DNA of 32,366 bases from Halalkalibacterium ligniniphilum (lineage in GTDB: Bacteria; Bacillota; Bacilli; Bacillales; Bacillaceae_D): contig NZ_ANNK01000041.1 in the NCBI RefSeq assembly GCF_000334155.1, forward strand, positions 1 to 32,366. Reading direction: 5' to 3'. Every line of letters starts with the position of its first letter. Within the stretch, counting starts at the first letter, position 1. The notes beneath the pieces were generated by a model. It ran no database searches and was not told the DNA's origin. It was given only the letters and a program-made list of their open reading frames with translations. This document shows positions 15,372-27,116 of the stretch, piece by piece. A program made the translations under genes and the position numbers.

Positions 15372-15380
15372 TGCTATAAA
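15372..15380 (+). promoter_or_regulatory. second candidate suf promoter (extended -10)
   Basis: TGCTATAAA is a TGn extended -10 lying 29 bases before the sufC start. No good -35 is seen. It could serve alone or together with the upstream site. Confidence 0.35.
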
Positions 15381-15408
15381 ATCTTGTTTCTAAACGGAGG
15401 TAATTAGA

Positions 15409-16194
15409 ATGTCAGCACCAAGCTTAAAAATCGAAAATCTTTATGTATCTATTGAAGGAAAAGAAATTTTAAAGGATTTTAACCTTGAAGTTAAAGGTGG
15501 AGAAATCCATGCGATTATGGGACCGAACGGAACGGGTAAATCAACGCTAGCTTCAGCGATTATGGGTCATCCAAAATATGAAATTACGAGTGGTTCTGTT
15601 ACATTTAATGGAAAAGACCTCTTGGAGATGGAAGTGGATGAGCGTGCTCGAGCAGGTTTGTTTTTAGCAATGCAATATCCTAGTGAAATCAGTGGTATTA
15701 CAAACTCTGACTTCTTACGTTCAGCGATTAATGCAAGACGTGAAGAAGGGGACGAGATTTCATTGATGAAGTTTATCCGTGGCTTAGATGAAAAAATGGA
15801 AACACTTGAAATGGATGAGTCATTTGCCCATCGTTATTTAAATGAAGGCTTCTCTGGCGGTGAGAAAAAGCGTAATGAGATTCTTCAATTAATGATGCTT
15901 GAGCCAAAGATTGCGATTCTTGATGAAATTGACTCAGGTCTTGATATCGATGCATTAAAAGTTGTCTCTAAAGGTGTTAATGCAATGCGCGGTTCTGAGT
16001 TTGGCTGCCTTATTATCACCCACTATCAACGCCTCTTAAATTACATCAAGCCAGATAAGGTCCATGTCATGATGCAAGGCCGCATTGTGAAATCTGGTGG
16101 ACCAGAGCTTGCTGAGCGCCTTGAAGCTGAAGGATATGACTGGATAAAAGAAGAGCTTGGAATTGAAGATGAGCGTGTGAACCAAGAAGCATAA
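15409..16194 (+). CDS. sufC: Fe-S assembly ATPase SufC
   Basis: This 261-residue cytoplasmic ABC-type ATPase works in the SufBCD scaffold for iron-sulfur cluster assembly. Walker A is GPNGTGKST at about residues 38-46. The signature region has GFSGGEKKRNEILQ near 150, Walker B is IAILDEIDSGLD, and the family-typical LIITHYQRLLNYI follows. There are no membrane segments. AACGGAGGT precedes the ATG. It is the first gene of sufC-sufD-sufS-sufU-sufB, the usual Bacillus order. Confidence 0.96.
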   Translation: MSAPSLKIENLYVSIEGKEILKDFNLEVKGGEIHAIMGPNGTGKSTLASAIMGHPKYEITSGSVTFNGKDLLEMEVDERARAGLFLAMQYPSEISGITNSDFLRSAINARREEGDEISLMKFIRGLDEKMETLEMDESFAHRYLNEGFSGGEKKRNEILQLMMLEPKIAILDEIDSGLDIDALKVVSKGVNAMRGSEFGCLIITHYQRLLNYIKPDKVHVMMQGRIVKSGGPELAERLEAEGYDWIKEELGIEDERVNQEA

Positions 16195-16272
16195 GCAACA
16201 AACGTTTTGTGATGTTGTTTGAACAAGCTTTTGTTCAACGTAAGACCAAACAACAAAAAAGGGTGGGTTAGT

Positions 16273-19233
<2,961 letters not shown>

Positions 19234-19275
19234 GCGCTATACAAGTTTAAAAAAGTGTGAGAAAGGCTTATTTCC

Positions 19276-19304
19276 TACACGTAGAAGCTTCCTTGCTTTA
19301 TAAT
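19276..19304 (+). promoter_or_regulatory. possible internal promoter for sufB
   Basis: A perfect -10 TATAAT (19299-19304) lies in the 148-base gap between sufU and sufB. The -35 17 bp upstream, TACACG, is weak. It may allow extra sufB transcription. Confidence 0.35.
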
Positions 19305-19381
19305 AGAAAGAAGAGCTATTGTTAAGGTCACGTTATTTAATGGATGGTGTAATGCCATAATCTTTGAAGGAGGGTTTTCCC

Positions 19382-20779
19382 ATGGCTAAAAAAATGCCTG
19401 AAATCGGCGAATATAAGTATGGGTTTTCGGATCGAGACGTTTCTATTTTCCGTTCAAAGCGCGGATTGACTCGTGAAATTGTAGAAGAAATCTCGCGAAT
19501 GAAAAACGAACCAGAATGGATGCTTGAATTCCGCCTTAAATCATTAGAACAATTTTATAAAATGCCAATGCCTCAATGGGGTGGCGACTTATCTGAACTT
19601 GATTTTGATGACATTACGTATTACGTTAAGCCTTCTGAGAAGTCAGAAAAGTCTTGGGATGAAGTTCCTGAAGAAATCAAAAATACGTTTGATAAGCTTG
19701 GTATTCCAGAAGCTGAACAAAAATACCTTGCTGGTGTATCTGCGCAGTACGAGTCTGAAGTTGTGTATCACAACATGAAGGAAGAGCTTGAAGAGCAAGG
19801 AATTATTTTTAAAGATACAGACACGGCGTTAAAAGAAAATGAAGATATTTTTAGAAAGTATTTCGGTACGGTGATCCCACCTTCTGATAACAAGTTTGCT
19901 GCATTGAACTCTGCGGTTTGGTCAGGTGGTTCGTTCATTTATGTACCGAAAGGCGTGAAGACGGACACACCGCTTCAAGCATACTTCCGGATTAACTCAG
20001 AAAACATGGGGCAGTTCGAGCGTACGTTAATCATCGCTGATGAAGACAGCTCTGTTCACTATGTTGAAGGTTGTACAGCACCTGTTTATTCAACAAACTC
20101 ACTTCACAGTGCGGTTGTTGAAATCATCGTAAATAAAGATGCCTATTGCCGTTATACAACGATTCAAAACTGGGCGCCAAACATTTACAACCTTGTAACG
20201 AAACGTGCGGTTGCTTACGAAAATGCGACAATGGAATGGATTGATGGCAACATCGGTTCAAAACTTACGATGAAATACCCAGCTGTCATCATGAAAGGTG
20301 AAGGTGCGAAAGGAACGATTCTTTCCATCGCCATCGCTGGAAAAGGTCAGCATCAAGATGCTGGAGCAAAGGTTATGCACCTTGCACCAAACTGTTCTTC
20401 AACCATTGTGTCCAAGTCAATCTCCAAACAAGGTGGAAAAGTATCTTATCGTGGAATTGCTCACTTTGGCCGCAAGTCTCAAGGCTCGAAATCAAAAATT
20501 GAGTGTGACACATTAATTATGGATAACCAGTCAACTTCTGATACGATTCCGTATAATGAAATCCTCAACAATGATATTACACTTGAGCATGAAGCGACGG
20601 TTTCAAAAGTTTCAGAAGATCAATTGTTCTACTTAATGAGCCGTGGTCTTTCTGAAGAAGAAGCAACAGAAATGATTGTGATGGGCTTCATTGAGCCATT
20701 TACGAAAGAGCTTCCAATGGAATATGCCGTTGAAATGAACCGTCTGATTAAATTCGAGATGGAAGGCTCAATTGGATAA
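19382..20779 (+). CDS. sufB: Fe-S cluster scaffold protein SufB
   Basis: This 465-residue scaffold subunit begins [20 protein letters not shown]. It shares the beta-helix core with Suf[21 protein letters not shown], then [18 protein letters not shown], then [20 protein letters not shown]. It ends with [20 protein letters not shown]. The length equals B. subtilis SufB. The ATG at 19382 follows AAGGAGGG; a six-residue upstream extension is not needed. It is last in the suf operon and followed by a strong terminator. Confidence 0.96.
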   Translation: MAKKMPEIGEYKYGFSDRDVSIFRSKRGLTREIVEEISRMKNEPEWMLEFRLKSLEQFYKMPMPQWGGDLSELDFDDITYYVKPSEKSEKSWDEVPEEIKNTFDKLGIPEAEQKYLAGVSAQYESEVVYHNMKEELEEQGIIFKDTDTALKENEDIFRKYFGTVIPPSDNKFAALNSAVWSGGSFIYVPKGVKTDTPLQAYFRINSENMGQFERTLIIADEDSSVHYVEGCTAPVYSTNSLHSAVVEIIVNKDAYCRYTTIQNWAPNIYNLVTKRAVAYENATMEWIDGNIGSKLTMKYPAVIMKGEGAKGTILSIAIAGKGQHQDAGAKVMHLAPNCSSTIVSKSISKQGGKVSYRGIAHFGRKSQGSKSKIECDTLIMDNQSTSDTIPYNEILNNDITLEHEATVSKVSEDQLFYLMSRGLSEEEATEMIVMGFIEPFTKELPMEYAVEMNRLIKFEMEGSIG

Positions 20780-20793
20780 TTCGATACTGTGCT

Positions 20794-20823
20794 GAAAAAG
20801 CGAACCGTTAGGTTCGCTTTTTC
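20794..20823 (+). terminator. terminator of the suf operon
   Basis: GAAAAAGCGAACC and GGTTCGCTTTTTC form a perfect 13-bp stem with loop GTTA. The T-run is inside the 3' arm, and the A-run opposite could make it work on both strands. Confidence 0.85.
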
Positions 20824-20855
20824 CACAATCTCTAGATAATGTGTGGTGAGATGAG

Positions 20856-21701
20856 ATGATTTACATAGGATTAACAGGCTGGGGTGATCATGAGGATCTA
20901 TATACAGGAGGTGTTCGCCCTCATGAAAAGCTGTATACATATGGTAGTCATTTTCCAACCGTTGAAGTTGATTCTTCATTTTATGCGGTTCAATCAACAC
21001 GTAACTATGAGAAAAGGGTTCAAGACACACCTTCGTCGTTTCGCTTTATTGTGAAAGCGTATCAAGGGATAACGGGTCATCAACGGGGAGAAGACTCATT
21101 TGCCTCGAAAGAAGAAATGTTTAGCGCTTTTGTTGACTCCATTCGTCCTTTGGTTGACGCTGGAAAATTAGCGTTTGTCCTCTGTCAGTTTCCTCCGTGG
21201 TTTGATTGCAAAAAGGAAAATGTGTGCTATTTACGGTTTTGCAAAGAGCAATTAGGCGATCTTCCGGCTGCGTTAGAGTTCCGTCATCAATCTTGGTTTA
21301 CAACGGCATACCGACAGCAAACGCTCAATTTTATGAAAGAAGAAGGCTGGATTCATGGGATTTGCGACGAGCCTCAAGCTGGTGAAGGATCGGTGCCAAC
21401 CGTCTTAGAAGTGACAAACCCTCAGGCGGCTCTTGTTCGTTTTCACGGTCGAAATGTAAAGGGCTGGATGGACCCTGGTGATGGAAGCTGGCGTGATGTT
21501 CGCTATCTTTATCGCTATTCATTGGATGAGCTTCAAGAATGGGTCGCATGGATTCGAGAATTAGAGCAGCATGCGAAAGACGTCTACTTAATTTTTAATA
21601 ATAATTCAGGTGGAGACGCAGCAGCAAATGCAAAGCAGCTTATAGAGCTGTTGGAAATTGAATACACTGGATTAACACCAAGACAGTTAGATTTGTTTTA
21701 A
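20856..21701 (+). CDS. yunF: DUF72 (YecE/YunF) family protein
   Basis: This 281-residue protein starts MIYIGLTGWGDHEDLY. DUF72 TIM-barrel motifs are VEVDSSFYAVQSTRNYEKRV, FRFIVKAYQGITGH, and VRFHGRNVKGW followed near the C-terminus by YLIFNNNSGGDAAANA. It matches B. subtilis YunF in family and neighbourhood. No activity has been established that I know of. The ribosome site (GTGGTGAG) is only fair. Confidence 0.85.
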   Translation: MIYIGLTGWGDHEDLYTGGVRPHEKLYTYGSHFPTVEVDSSFYAVQSTRNYEKRVQDTPSSFRFIVKAYQGITGHQRGEDSFASKEEMFSAFVDSIRPLVDAGKLAFVLCQFPPWFDCKKENVCYLRFCKEQLGDLPAALEFRHQSWFTTAYRQQTLNFMKEEGWIHGICDEPQAGEGSVPTVLEVTNPQAALVRFHGRNVKGWMDPGDGSWRDVRYLYRYSLDELQEWVAWIRELEQHAKDVYLIFNNNSGGDAAANAKQLIELLEIEYTGLTPRQLDLF

Positions 21702-21797
21702 CTAATCAGGAAGTATAAAAATCATGATAGCTTTCTGACCGAAAAAAAGACTAAGTCTTTCTAAAGATTTGAAATCGATGAAAAAGGTGACACGTAA

Positions 21798-22619
21798 ATG
21801 GAATGGATCATGTTAGTTCTTATCGGTATTGTCGCTGGGACAATCGGCAGTCTAATGGGACTTGGTGGGGGAATTATCATTGTTCCTGCATTGCTACTTT
21901 TTAGCACAATGACCAATGTTTTTACAGAAATAAGTCCTCAGGTTGCGGTGGGCACGTCTTTGTTAATTATGATTTTTACTGGGCTTTCCTCGACTTTGGC
22001 CTATATGAAGCAAAAGAAAATTGATTACAAAAGTGGGTTTCTTTTCTTTATTGGCAGTGGTCCTGGAGCATTATTCGGTGTGTGGCTTAACCAAGGGTTA
22101 GACGTGGACCAGTTCTTTATTTATTTCGGTCTTTTTGTGATTCTTACTTCATTTCTTTTAATGATCCGGCATCGTCTTAAGCCATTACCGTTTAAAAATA
22201 AAGGATTTGTACGTACGTATAAAAATGAATTGGGGGAGACGGTTGAATATGGGTTTCAGCCAATTGTAGGAATCTTGATTGCTTTCGTTGTTGGAATGAC
22301 ATCGGGCTTGTTTGGGATTGGTGGTGGTTCCTTAATGGTTCCTGCAATGATTGTGCTATTTGCTTTTCCACCCCATGTGGCTGTTGCAACGTCCATGTTT
22401 ATGATTTTGTTCTCCGCCATTTTAAGCTCTGCCTCTCACATTGCTTTGGGAAATATTAACTATCTATATGCCGCAATTCTTATACCTGGTGCATGGGTAG
22501 GCGCTCAGTTAGGAGCTGCGATCAATGCACGATTAAAAAGTGATACCCTTGTTTTCGTTTTTCGGCTATTTTTATTATTTATTGGAGTGCGGCTTATTTA
22601 CCAAGGTTGGATCGGCTAA
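21798..22619 (+). CDS. yunE: TauE/SafE-family membrane permease YunE
   Basis: This 273-residue membrane protein has about eight segments in two homologous halves, each opening with a Gly-rich motif: GLGGGIIIVPALL near residue 22 and GIGGGSLMVPAMI near residue 174. This is the TauE/SafE anion exporter pattern, and a sulfite or organosulfonate substrate is family-based only. It follows yunF by 96 bases. That gap contains a tight hairpin, AAAGACT-A-AGTCTTT. GGTG and TAAATG mark the start. Confidence 0.85.
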   Translation: MEWIMLVLIGIVAGTIGSLMGLGGGIIIVPALLLFSTMTNVFTEISPQVAVGTSLLIMIFTGLSSTLAYMKQKKIDYKSGFLFFIGSGPGALFGVWLNQGLDVDQFFIYFGLFVILTSFLLMIRHRLKPLPFKNKGFVRTYKNELGETVEYGFQPIVGILIAFVVGMTSGLFGIGGGSLMVPAMIVLFAFPPHVAVATSMFMILFSAILSSASHIALGNINYLYAAILIPGAWVGAQLGAAINARLKSDTLVFVFRLFLLFIGVRLIYQGWIG

Positions 22620-22650
22620 TACCGTTCAGTAATAAGGGAGGAGGGAAATT

Positions 22651-24036
22651 TTGTCGATTGAGCAATTTACCATTTATCATATGAATGACATTCACAGTAC
22701 GTTTACATATTGGCCTCAAATTGTAACCTACATTAAAGAGGAACGTAGAAACGGCGTGCGGCAATTGGTCGTTGATTTAGGCGATCATGCAGATCGAAGT
22801 CATCCCTTCACAGAAGCGACAATGGGAAAAGGGAATGTGGAGCTTCTCAATGCCTTAAAGATTGACTATGCTACGATTGGAAATAATGAAGGAATTACGT
22901 TTTCAAAAGAACAGCTAGAGCATCTGTATGATGAAGCCAATTTTCCAATCATTGTGGGGAATTTGTTTGAAAAAAACGGGAGTCGGCCATCTTGGGTGAA
23001 GCCATACGTGATTCACTCCATCTCGGAAAAGGTGAAGGTTGGCTTTATTGGCTTAACGGCCCCCTTTAGCCGTTTTTATGAACAACTTGGTTGGAAAATA
23101 AGCCAGCCCTTAGAGATACTTAAGGAATTGGTGCAAGAAGTGAAGCCTCAGGTAGATATGATTGTTCTCTTATCTCATCTTGGCTTGTTTCGTGATGAAG
23201 AAATAGCTGAGCAGTTCCCTGATATTCAGCTCATTTTAGGTGCCCATACCCATCATGTATTAGAGCATGGGAAACGGCAGTTTGGCACCCTTATTGCTCA
23301 AGCAGGTAAGGGTGGCCAGTTTGTCGGTAAGGTGAAGGTTTCATTTGATACAGAATCTCGTATGATTGTAGAGGATTCAGCTGAGGTAAGGGAAGTGAAG
23401 GCCTTACAGCCCGATCCTGAGACAATGGCGAGGTTAAACATATTGAAGCACAAAGCGAAGCGAAAGCTAGCAGAGCCAATTACAGTCCTCTCGCAAGGAA
23501 TCGATGTGTCATGGGAGCACGTTTCACAGGGAGGTCAGCTTCTTTGTGATGCCTTAACAGAGTGGTGTGGTGTAGATTTAGGAATGATGAATGCAGGAGT
23601 TCTCCTAGAGTCGATCCCAGCTGGTATTGTCACAAAAGCAGACATTCACCGAATCTGTCCTCACCCGATTAATCCATGTGTCATTCAGTTAAATGGCCAG
23701 GCGCTTCAAGAAACAATTGAACGTGCTTTTACAAAAGAAATCAGAAACCTTGAATTGAAGGGATTTGGCTTCCGTGGAAAAATGCTAGGGCGGATGCTAT
23801 TTACAGGAATGGATGTAACCATCGAGGAAAATTTAAATGGGGATGCAAAGATTACAGCTGTTTTTGTAAAAGGGGAACCATTGAAAAAAGAGGCCCTTTA
23901 TACGATTGCCACATTAGACATGTACACCTTTGGCTACCTATTTCCTAAAATTGCCGAAGCGAAGGTGAAAAATTATTTTATGCCTGAAATGCTTCGCGAT
24001 GTCTTAACATGGAAGCTACAACAACACCACTGTTAA
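22651..24036 (+). CDS. yunD: metallophosphoesterase / 5'-nucleotidase-like protein YunD
   Basis: This 461-residue protein has an N-terminal calcineurin-like phosphoesterase domain with metal motifs MNDIHSTFTYWP, DLGDHADRS, GNNEG, LLSHLGLFRD and GAHTHH. The C-terminal 5'-nucleotidase domain from about residue 275 has WEHVSQGGQLLCDALTEW. No signal peptide is seen, so it is cytoplasmic, like B. subtilis YunD. TTG start at 22651 follows GGAGGAGGG. The substrate is unknown; UshA-family relatives hydrolyse nucleotides or NAD-like compounds. Confidence 0.87.
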   Translation: MSIEQFTIYHMNDIHSTFTYWPQIVTYIKEERRNGVRQLVVDLGDHADRSHPFTEATMGKGNVELLNALKIDYATIGNNEGITFSKEQLEHLYDEANFPIIVGNLFEKNGSRPSWVKPYVIHSISEKVKVGFIGLTAPFSRFYEQLGWKISQPLEILKELVQEVKPQVDMIVLLSHLGLFRDEEIAEQFPDIQLILGAHTHHVLEHGKRQFGTLIAQAGKGGQFVGKVKVSFDTESRMIVEDSAEVREVKALQPDPETMARLNILKHKAKRKLAEPITVLSQGIDVSWEHVSQGGQLLCDALTEWCGVDLGMMNAGVLLESIPAGIVTKADIHRICPHPINPCVIQLNGQALQETIERAFTKEIRNLELKGFGFRGKMLGRMLFTGMDVTIEENLNGDAKITAVFVKGEPLKKEALYTIATLDMYTFGYLFPKIAEAKVKNYFMPEMLRDVLTWKLQQHHC

Positions 24037-24093
24037 TGGTGAAAGTGAAAGAGATGTGAACGAAAGTCCTACTTCATTTTTTCGACCTGTACA

Positions 24094-24132
24094 GAAGCTC
24101 CGCCCTTTTTTGTGAAAAGGGGACGGAGCTTC
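24094..24132. repeat. hairpin copy of the GGACGGAGCTTC repeat
   Basis: GAAGCTCCGCCCTTTTTT and AAAAGGGGACGGAGCTTC form an 18-position stem with one mismatch, two G-T pairs and loop GTG. No T-run follows on either strand, so it is not an ordinary terminator. The motif recurs at 10836, 13882 and 27384. The remainder of 24037-24335 shows nothing else recognisable. Confidence 0.6.
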
Positions 24133-24335
24133 AGTGCAAGTTGGTGAAACAATGAAGCCCTTCCGCTCGCACCGCCTTTATTAAAATGGTGTATAGTATG
24201 ACCAGGCGAACTCATTTTCATCCCAGTCGGAAGAGCGAGCTGCTCATGTAGGTTTCTATGAAAAAACAGTCGCACTCCCTTTTGTCTTTACATATTCTAA
24301 TTATGAAACAAGAGAGCAAAAGGGGTGAGCGTTCA

Positions 24336-24638
24336 TTGTTCAACATGACGCCAATTCAAATTGAAAACCAGACATTTGTTGCCATTACATTAGTGTTGCC
24401 AAAGACCAATTTTTTAGCTGTTACTTCTGAAAAAGGATACATTATGTGTGGGGCACTGGACATTGCTTTGTTGAATGAAAAACTGAAGGAACGGAAAATC
24501 ATAGCAGGAAGAGCAGTTGGGGTTCGCACAATTGAACAGCTGCTAGATGCCCCGTTAGAATCCGTGACCCTAGAAGCTGAAGCGCTTGGCATCATGAAGG
24601 GGATGAATGGTCGAGAGGCATTGCTGAAAATGGTTTAG
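24336..24638 (+). CDS. yunC: DUF1805 protein YunC
   Basis: This 100-residue protein reads MFNMTPIQIENQTFVAITLV, then LPKTNFLAVTSEKGYIMCGA, then AGRAVGVRTIEQLLDAPLES. It matches my memory of B. subtilis YunC (DUF1805), a small folded protein of unknown function. The TTG at 24336 is preferred over the ATG at 24345 because AAAAGGGGTGAG is spaced about eight bases before it, and because the resulting N-terminus aligns with the B. subtilis start. It is followed by a terminator. Confidence 0.85.
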   Translation: MFNMTPIQIENQTFVAITLVLPKTNFLAVTSEKGYIMCGALDIALLNEKLKERKIIAGRAVGVRTIEQLLDAPLESVTLEAEALGIMKGMNGREALLKMV

Positions 24639-24646
24639 TGTGATTG

Positions 24647-24670
24647 GCTCCTATTGAGTAGGGGCTTTTA
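24647..24670 (+). terminator. terminator of yunC
   Basis: GCTCCTA (24647-24653) pairs with TAGGGGC (24659-24665), one pair being G-T, around loop TTGAG and before TTTTAA. Confidence 0.65.
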
Positions 24671-24729
24671 ACTATTTGAGCATGAATCATAAAAATCAAT
24701 AAATGTTTGCGATAAGGGTCACCATTCGT

Positions 24730-24738
24730 TGATATAAT
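24730..24738 (+). promoter_or_regulatory. extended -10 promoter of thyA-dfrA
   Basis: TGATATAAT contains a perfect -10 (24733-24738) with a TGn extension. A TTGCGA lies 20 bp upstream, which is long for a -35, so the extended -10 may carry recognition. The leader to thyA is about 120 bases and shows no known riboswitch. Confidence 0.55.
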
Positions 24739-24864
24739 AGAGCTAGTGAAAGTAGAGGAAAAGCTCTTCACTTTGTGGACGAGCATTTTCAATGAAACTC
24801 TTTTAAAAACAATGAGCGTTGCGATGGAAGCAATAGGAACTTAGTAAAAGGAGCGTATCAGGCA

Positions 24865-25659
24865 ATGAAACAATATTTAGCGTTATGTAAGCATGTATTA
24901 GAGCATGGTGAGGAAAAATCAGATCGAACAGGAACGGGTACCTTCAGTACATTTGGCTATCAAATGCGTTTTGACTTACAGGAGGGGTTTCCTGTTGTAA
25001 CGACGAAGAAGCTTCATCTACGCTCGATCATCCATGAGCTTCTTTGGTTTTTGAAAGGTGATACGAATATTAAATACTTACAGGAGCATGGTGTGCGAAT
25101 TTGGAACGAATGGGCGGATGAAAAGGGTGATCTCGGTCCTGTCTACGGAAAGCAATGGCGCTCTTGGGAGGGGGCAAACGGAAAAACAGTTGATCAAATT
25201 AAACAGGTCATCGATGATATTCGTAAAAATCCTGATTCTCGTCGTTTAATTGTCAGTGCTTGGAATGCAGCTGACATTGATGAGATGGCACTAGCGCCGT
25301 GTCACTGCCTGTTTCAGTTTTATGTCAATGACGGTAAACTGTCGTGCCAGCTGTACCAGCGTAGTGCAGATATCTTTTTAGGGGTGCCTTTTAACATTGC
25401 GTCCTATGCATTGTTAACATTAATGATCGCTCAAGTTTGTGATTTAGAGCCTGGAGAATTTATCCATACATTCGGCGATGCCCATATTTACAAAAATCAT
25501 GTGGAGCAAGTGAAGCTTCAACTGACGAGAGAGCCGCGTACCTTGCCGCAAATGAAGCTGAACCCAGAAGTGAAGTCAATCGATGATTTTACTTATGAAG
25601 ATTTTCAGCTTGTTGGCTATGACCCTCATCCTCACATTAAAGGAGAGGTCTCAGTATGA
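24865..25659 (+). CDS. thyA: thymidylate synthase
   Basis: This 264-residue protein has the standard bacterial ThyA length. It methylates dUMP to dTMP using methylene-tetrahydrofolate. The nucleophilic cysteine is C146 in [29 protein letters not shown], and [20 protein letters not shown] are all present. AAGGAG precedes the ATG. It overlaps dfrA by four bases (ATGA), giving a coupled pair. This makes dihydrofolate, the substrate of the next gene's enzyme. Confidence 0.96.
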   Translation: MKQYLALCKHVLEHGEEKSDRTGTGTFSTFGYQMRFDLQEGFPVVTTKKLHLRSIIHELLWFLKGDTNIKYLQEHGVRIWNEWADEKGDLGPVYGKQWRSWEGANGKTVDQIKQVIDDIRKNPDSRRLIVSAWNAADIDEMALAPCHCLFQFYVNDGKLSCQLYQRSADIFLGVPFNIASYALLTLMIAQVCDLEPGEFIHTFGDAHIYKNHVEQVKLQLTREPRTLPQMKLNPEVKSIDDFTYEDFQLVGYDPHPHIKGEVSV

Positions 25660-26150
25660 TTTCGTACATTGTAGCAATGGATAAGCAGCGAGCGATTGGG
25701 AAGGATAATCAGTTACCATGGCATTTACCGAATGATCTTGCCTATTTTAAAAAAATAACGACAGGTCATACCATTGTGATGGGCCGAAAAACATTCGAGT
25801 CTATCGGAAGACCACTGCCGAACCGTCGCAATATTGTCGTAACGAGAAATAAGAGCTTTGAGGCTGAGGGAGTGGACGTCCTTCACTCGATTGCCGAGGT
25901 TGTAGAGCTTGGACGGGAGGAAGCTGAGTGTTTTGTTATCGGCGGTGCAGAATTGTTTACAAGCTTGTGGGATAAGGTGGAGCGAATTTATTTAACGTAT
26001 ATTGATGAAACCTTTGAAGGTGATACATTTTTCCCTGAAATCGATGAGAACGAATGGAAATTGGTTTCCGTGGAAAAAGGAAAAATTGATGAGAACAACA
26101 GGTATGCACATGAATTTCGCGTGTACGAGCGTTTAACTGAAACGAATTAG
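25656..26150 (+). CDS. dfrA: dihydrofolate reductase
   Basis: This 164-residue chromosomal-type enzyme reduces dihydrofolate to tetrahydrofolate with NADPH. The active-site acid is D27 in [33 protein letters not shown] and [10 protein letters not shown] are conserved cofactor motifs. It starts inside the end of thyA. Its unit ends at the hairpin 26180-26217, which lies immediately before yunB. No feature marks it as a resistance variant. Confidence 0.95.
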   Translation: MISYIVAMDKQRAIGKDNQLPWHLPNDLAYFKKITTGHTIVMGRKTFESIGRPLPNRRNIVVTRNKSFEAEGVDVLHSIAEVVELGREEAECFVIGGAELFTSLWDKVERIYLTYIDETFEGDTFFPEIDENEWKLVSVEKGKIDENNRYAHEFRVYERLTETN

Positions 26151-26168
26151 GCTTGCCTAAAATTTATA

Positions 26169-26197
26169 GTCAAACTGATCCCCCTTACGCATACATA
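26169..26197 (+). promoter_or_regulatory. candidate sigma-E promoter of yunB inside a terminator
   Basis: GTCAAACT (26169-26176) and CATACATA (26190-26197) are separated by 13 bp. The -10 matches sigma-E CATACAnT except at the last base, and the -35 matches about five of seven core positions. The start would be near 26204, within the loop side of the hairpin. yunB is a sigma-E gene in B. subtilis, which supports this. Confidence 0.5.
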
Positions 26198-26217
26198 TGT
26201 AGCAAAAGGGGGTTTTT
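26180..26217 (+). terminator. dfrA terminator that also masks the yunB ribosome site
   Basis: CCCCCTT (26180-26186) pairs with AAGGGGG (26206-26212), followed by TTTTT. An inner GC/GC plus TAC/GTA helix can extend it. AAGGGGG is also the only Shine-Dalgarno sequence for the TTG start of yunB at 26221. Confidence 0.7.
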
Positions 26218-26220
26218 GTT

Positions 26221-26976
26221 TTGCGGCGACGAAGACCAATCAGACGAGCGCGAAAAGGCCCTTTGCCATTTCGGTATGTCCTTTTAATTTCCTTCGTTGT
26301 TTTTGTTCTGTTAACGTTGCAAGGCTTATGGATTGTTGAAAAAGGCGTAAAGCCAACCTTAATGGAGATTGCGAGTTTAGAAACACAAAAAATTTCAACA
26401 ACAGCCATAAATGGAGCGATAAACGACAAAGTATCAAAGGAAATAGACATAAATGAATTGTACTTATTTGAAAAAGATGAGAACGGAGAGATTACGTCCG
26501 TTCAATTTAACACCAATTTATATAATGAAATTCTTTCTTCTGCCACAGGGCATATTCAATCATACTTAGCGGAGGTAGAAAGGGAATCCTTTGTGGCAGA
26601 ACAAAATGGAACCGATGATGGGATTTTATATGAGATTCCATTAGGACGAGTGACAAACAATGCCCTTCTCTCTCAGCTTGGTCCAGGTGTTCCTTTTCAT
26701 TTTACGGTGATCGGTGATGTCCGAACGGATTTTAAAGAGAAGGTTGAGCATGTAGGGATTAATAATACGTATATTACGTTGAGCATGGAAATTGAATTGG
26801 ATATAAGGGTCATTATCCCTTTTGCAACAGAACAACAGCTTGTTTTTGCCAATGTACCTGTTGGTGTTCTTTTTATCAGTGGACCGGTTCCAGAATTTTA
26901 TATGCATGGAGAAGGTGTAACACCTCCACCGATTGCTGTTCCAATGTCTGAACGAGAAGAAGCAGCGTCTCCATAA
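26221..26976 (+). CDS. yunB: sporulation protein YunB
   Basis: This 251-residue protein begins with a basic tail RRRRPIRRARKG and one membrane segment VLLISFVVFVLLTLQGLW. A soluble domain follows, with TTAINGAINDKVSKEI, then GRVTNNALLSQLGPGVPFHF and FEQQLVF-like AFATEQQLVFANVPVGV. This is the YunB sporulation family, anchored by one N-terminal helix. TTG start, eight bases after AAGGGGG. That ribosome site lies in the 3' arm of the upstream hairpin. Loss of YunB impairs sporulation in B. subtilis; the molecular role is unclear. Confidence 0.88.
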   Translation: MRRRRPIRRARKGPLPFRYVLLISFVVFVLLTLQGLWIVEKGVKPTLMEIASLETQKISTTAINGAINDKVSKEIDINELYLFEKDENGEITSVQFNTNLYNEILSSATGHIQSYLAEVERESFVAEQNGTDDGILYEIPLGRVTNNALLSQLGPGVPFHFTVIGDVRTDFKEKVEHVGINNTYITLSMEIELDIRVIIPFATEQQLVFANVPVGVLFISGPVPEFYMHGEGVTPPPIAVPMSEREEAASP

Positions 26977-27061
26977 AAAACGAAAATGTGAGTGTTAAGA
27001 GAACGTATGTATTTGTTGAGAGAACAGTGTGAAACCCTTGATAAACGTGTCGTTTTTCCGA

Positions 27062-27090
27062 TTGCTGAGGGGAAGAAACCGTGATAAAAT
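27062..27090 (+). promoter_or_regulatory. promoter of the lysine riboswitch transcript
   Basis: TTGCTG (27062-27067) and TAAAAT (27085-27090) are spaced 17 bp, with TGA making an extended -10. It starts transcription about 20 to 30 bases before the aptamer. The 85 bases between yunB and this site hold nothing else recognisable. Confidence 0.6.
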
Positions 27091-27116
27091 GAGTCTGCTT
27101 AATTAAATAAATATTG

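Noticed and set aside
26157-26450. Minus-strand open frame across the yunB start
   Set aside because: It covers the terminator and the yunB N-terminus in antisense and has no ribosome site or family similarity.
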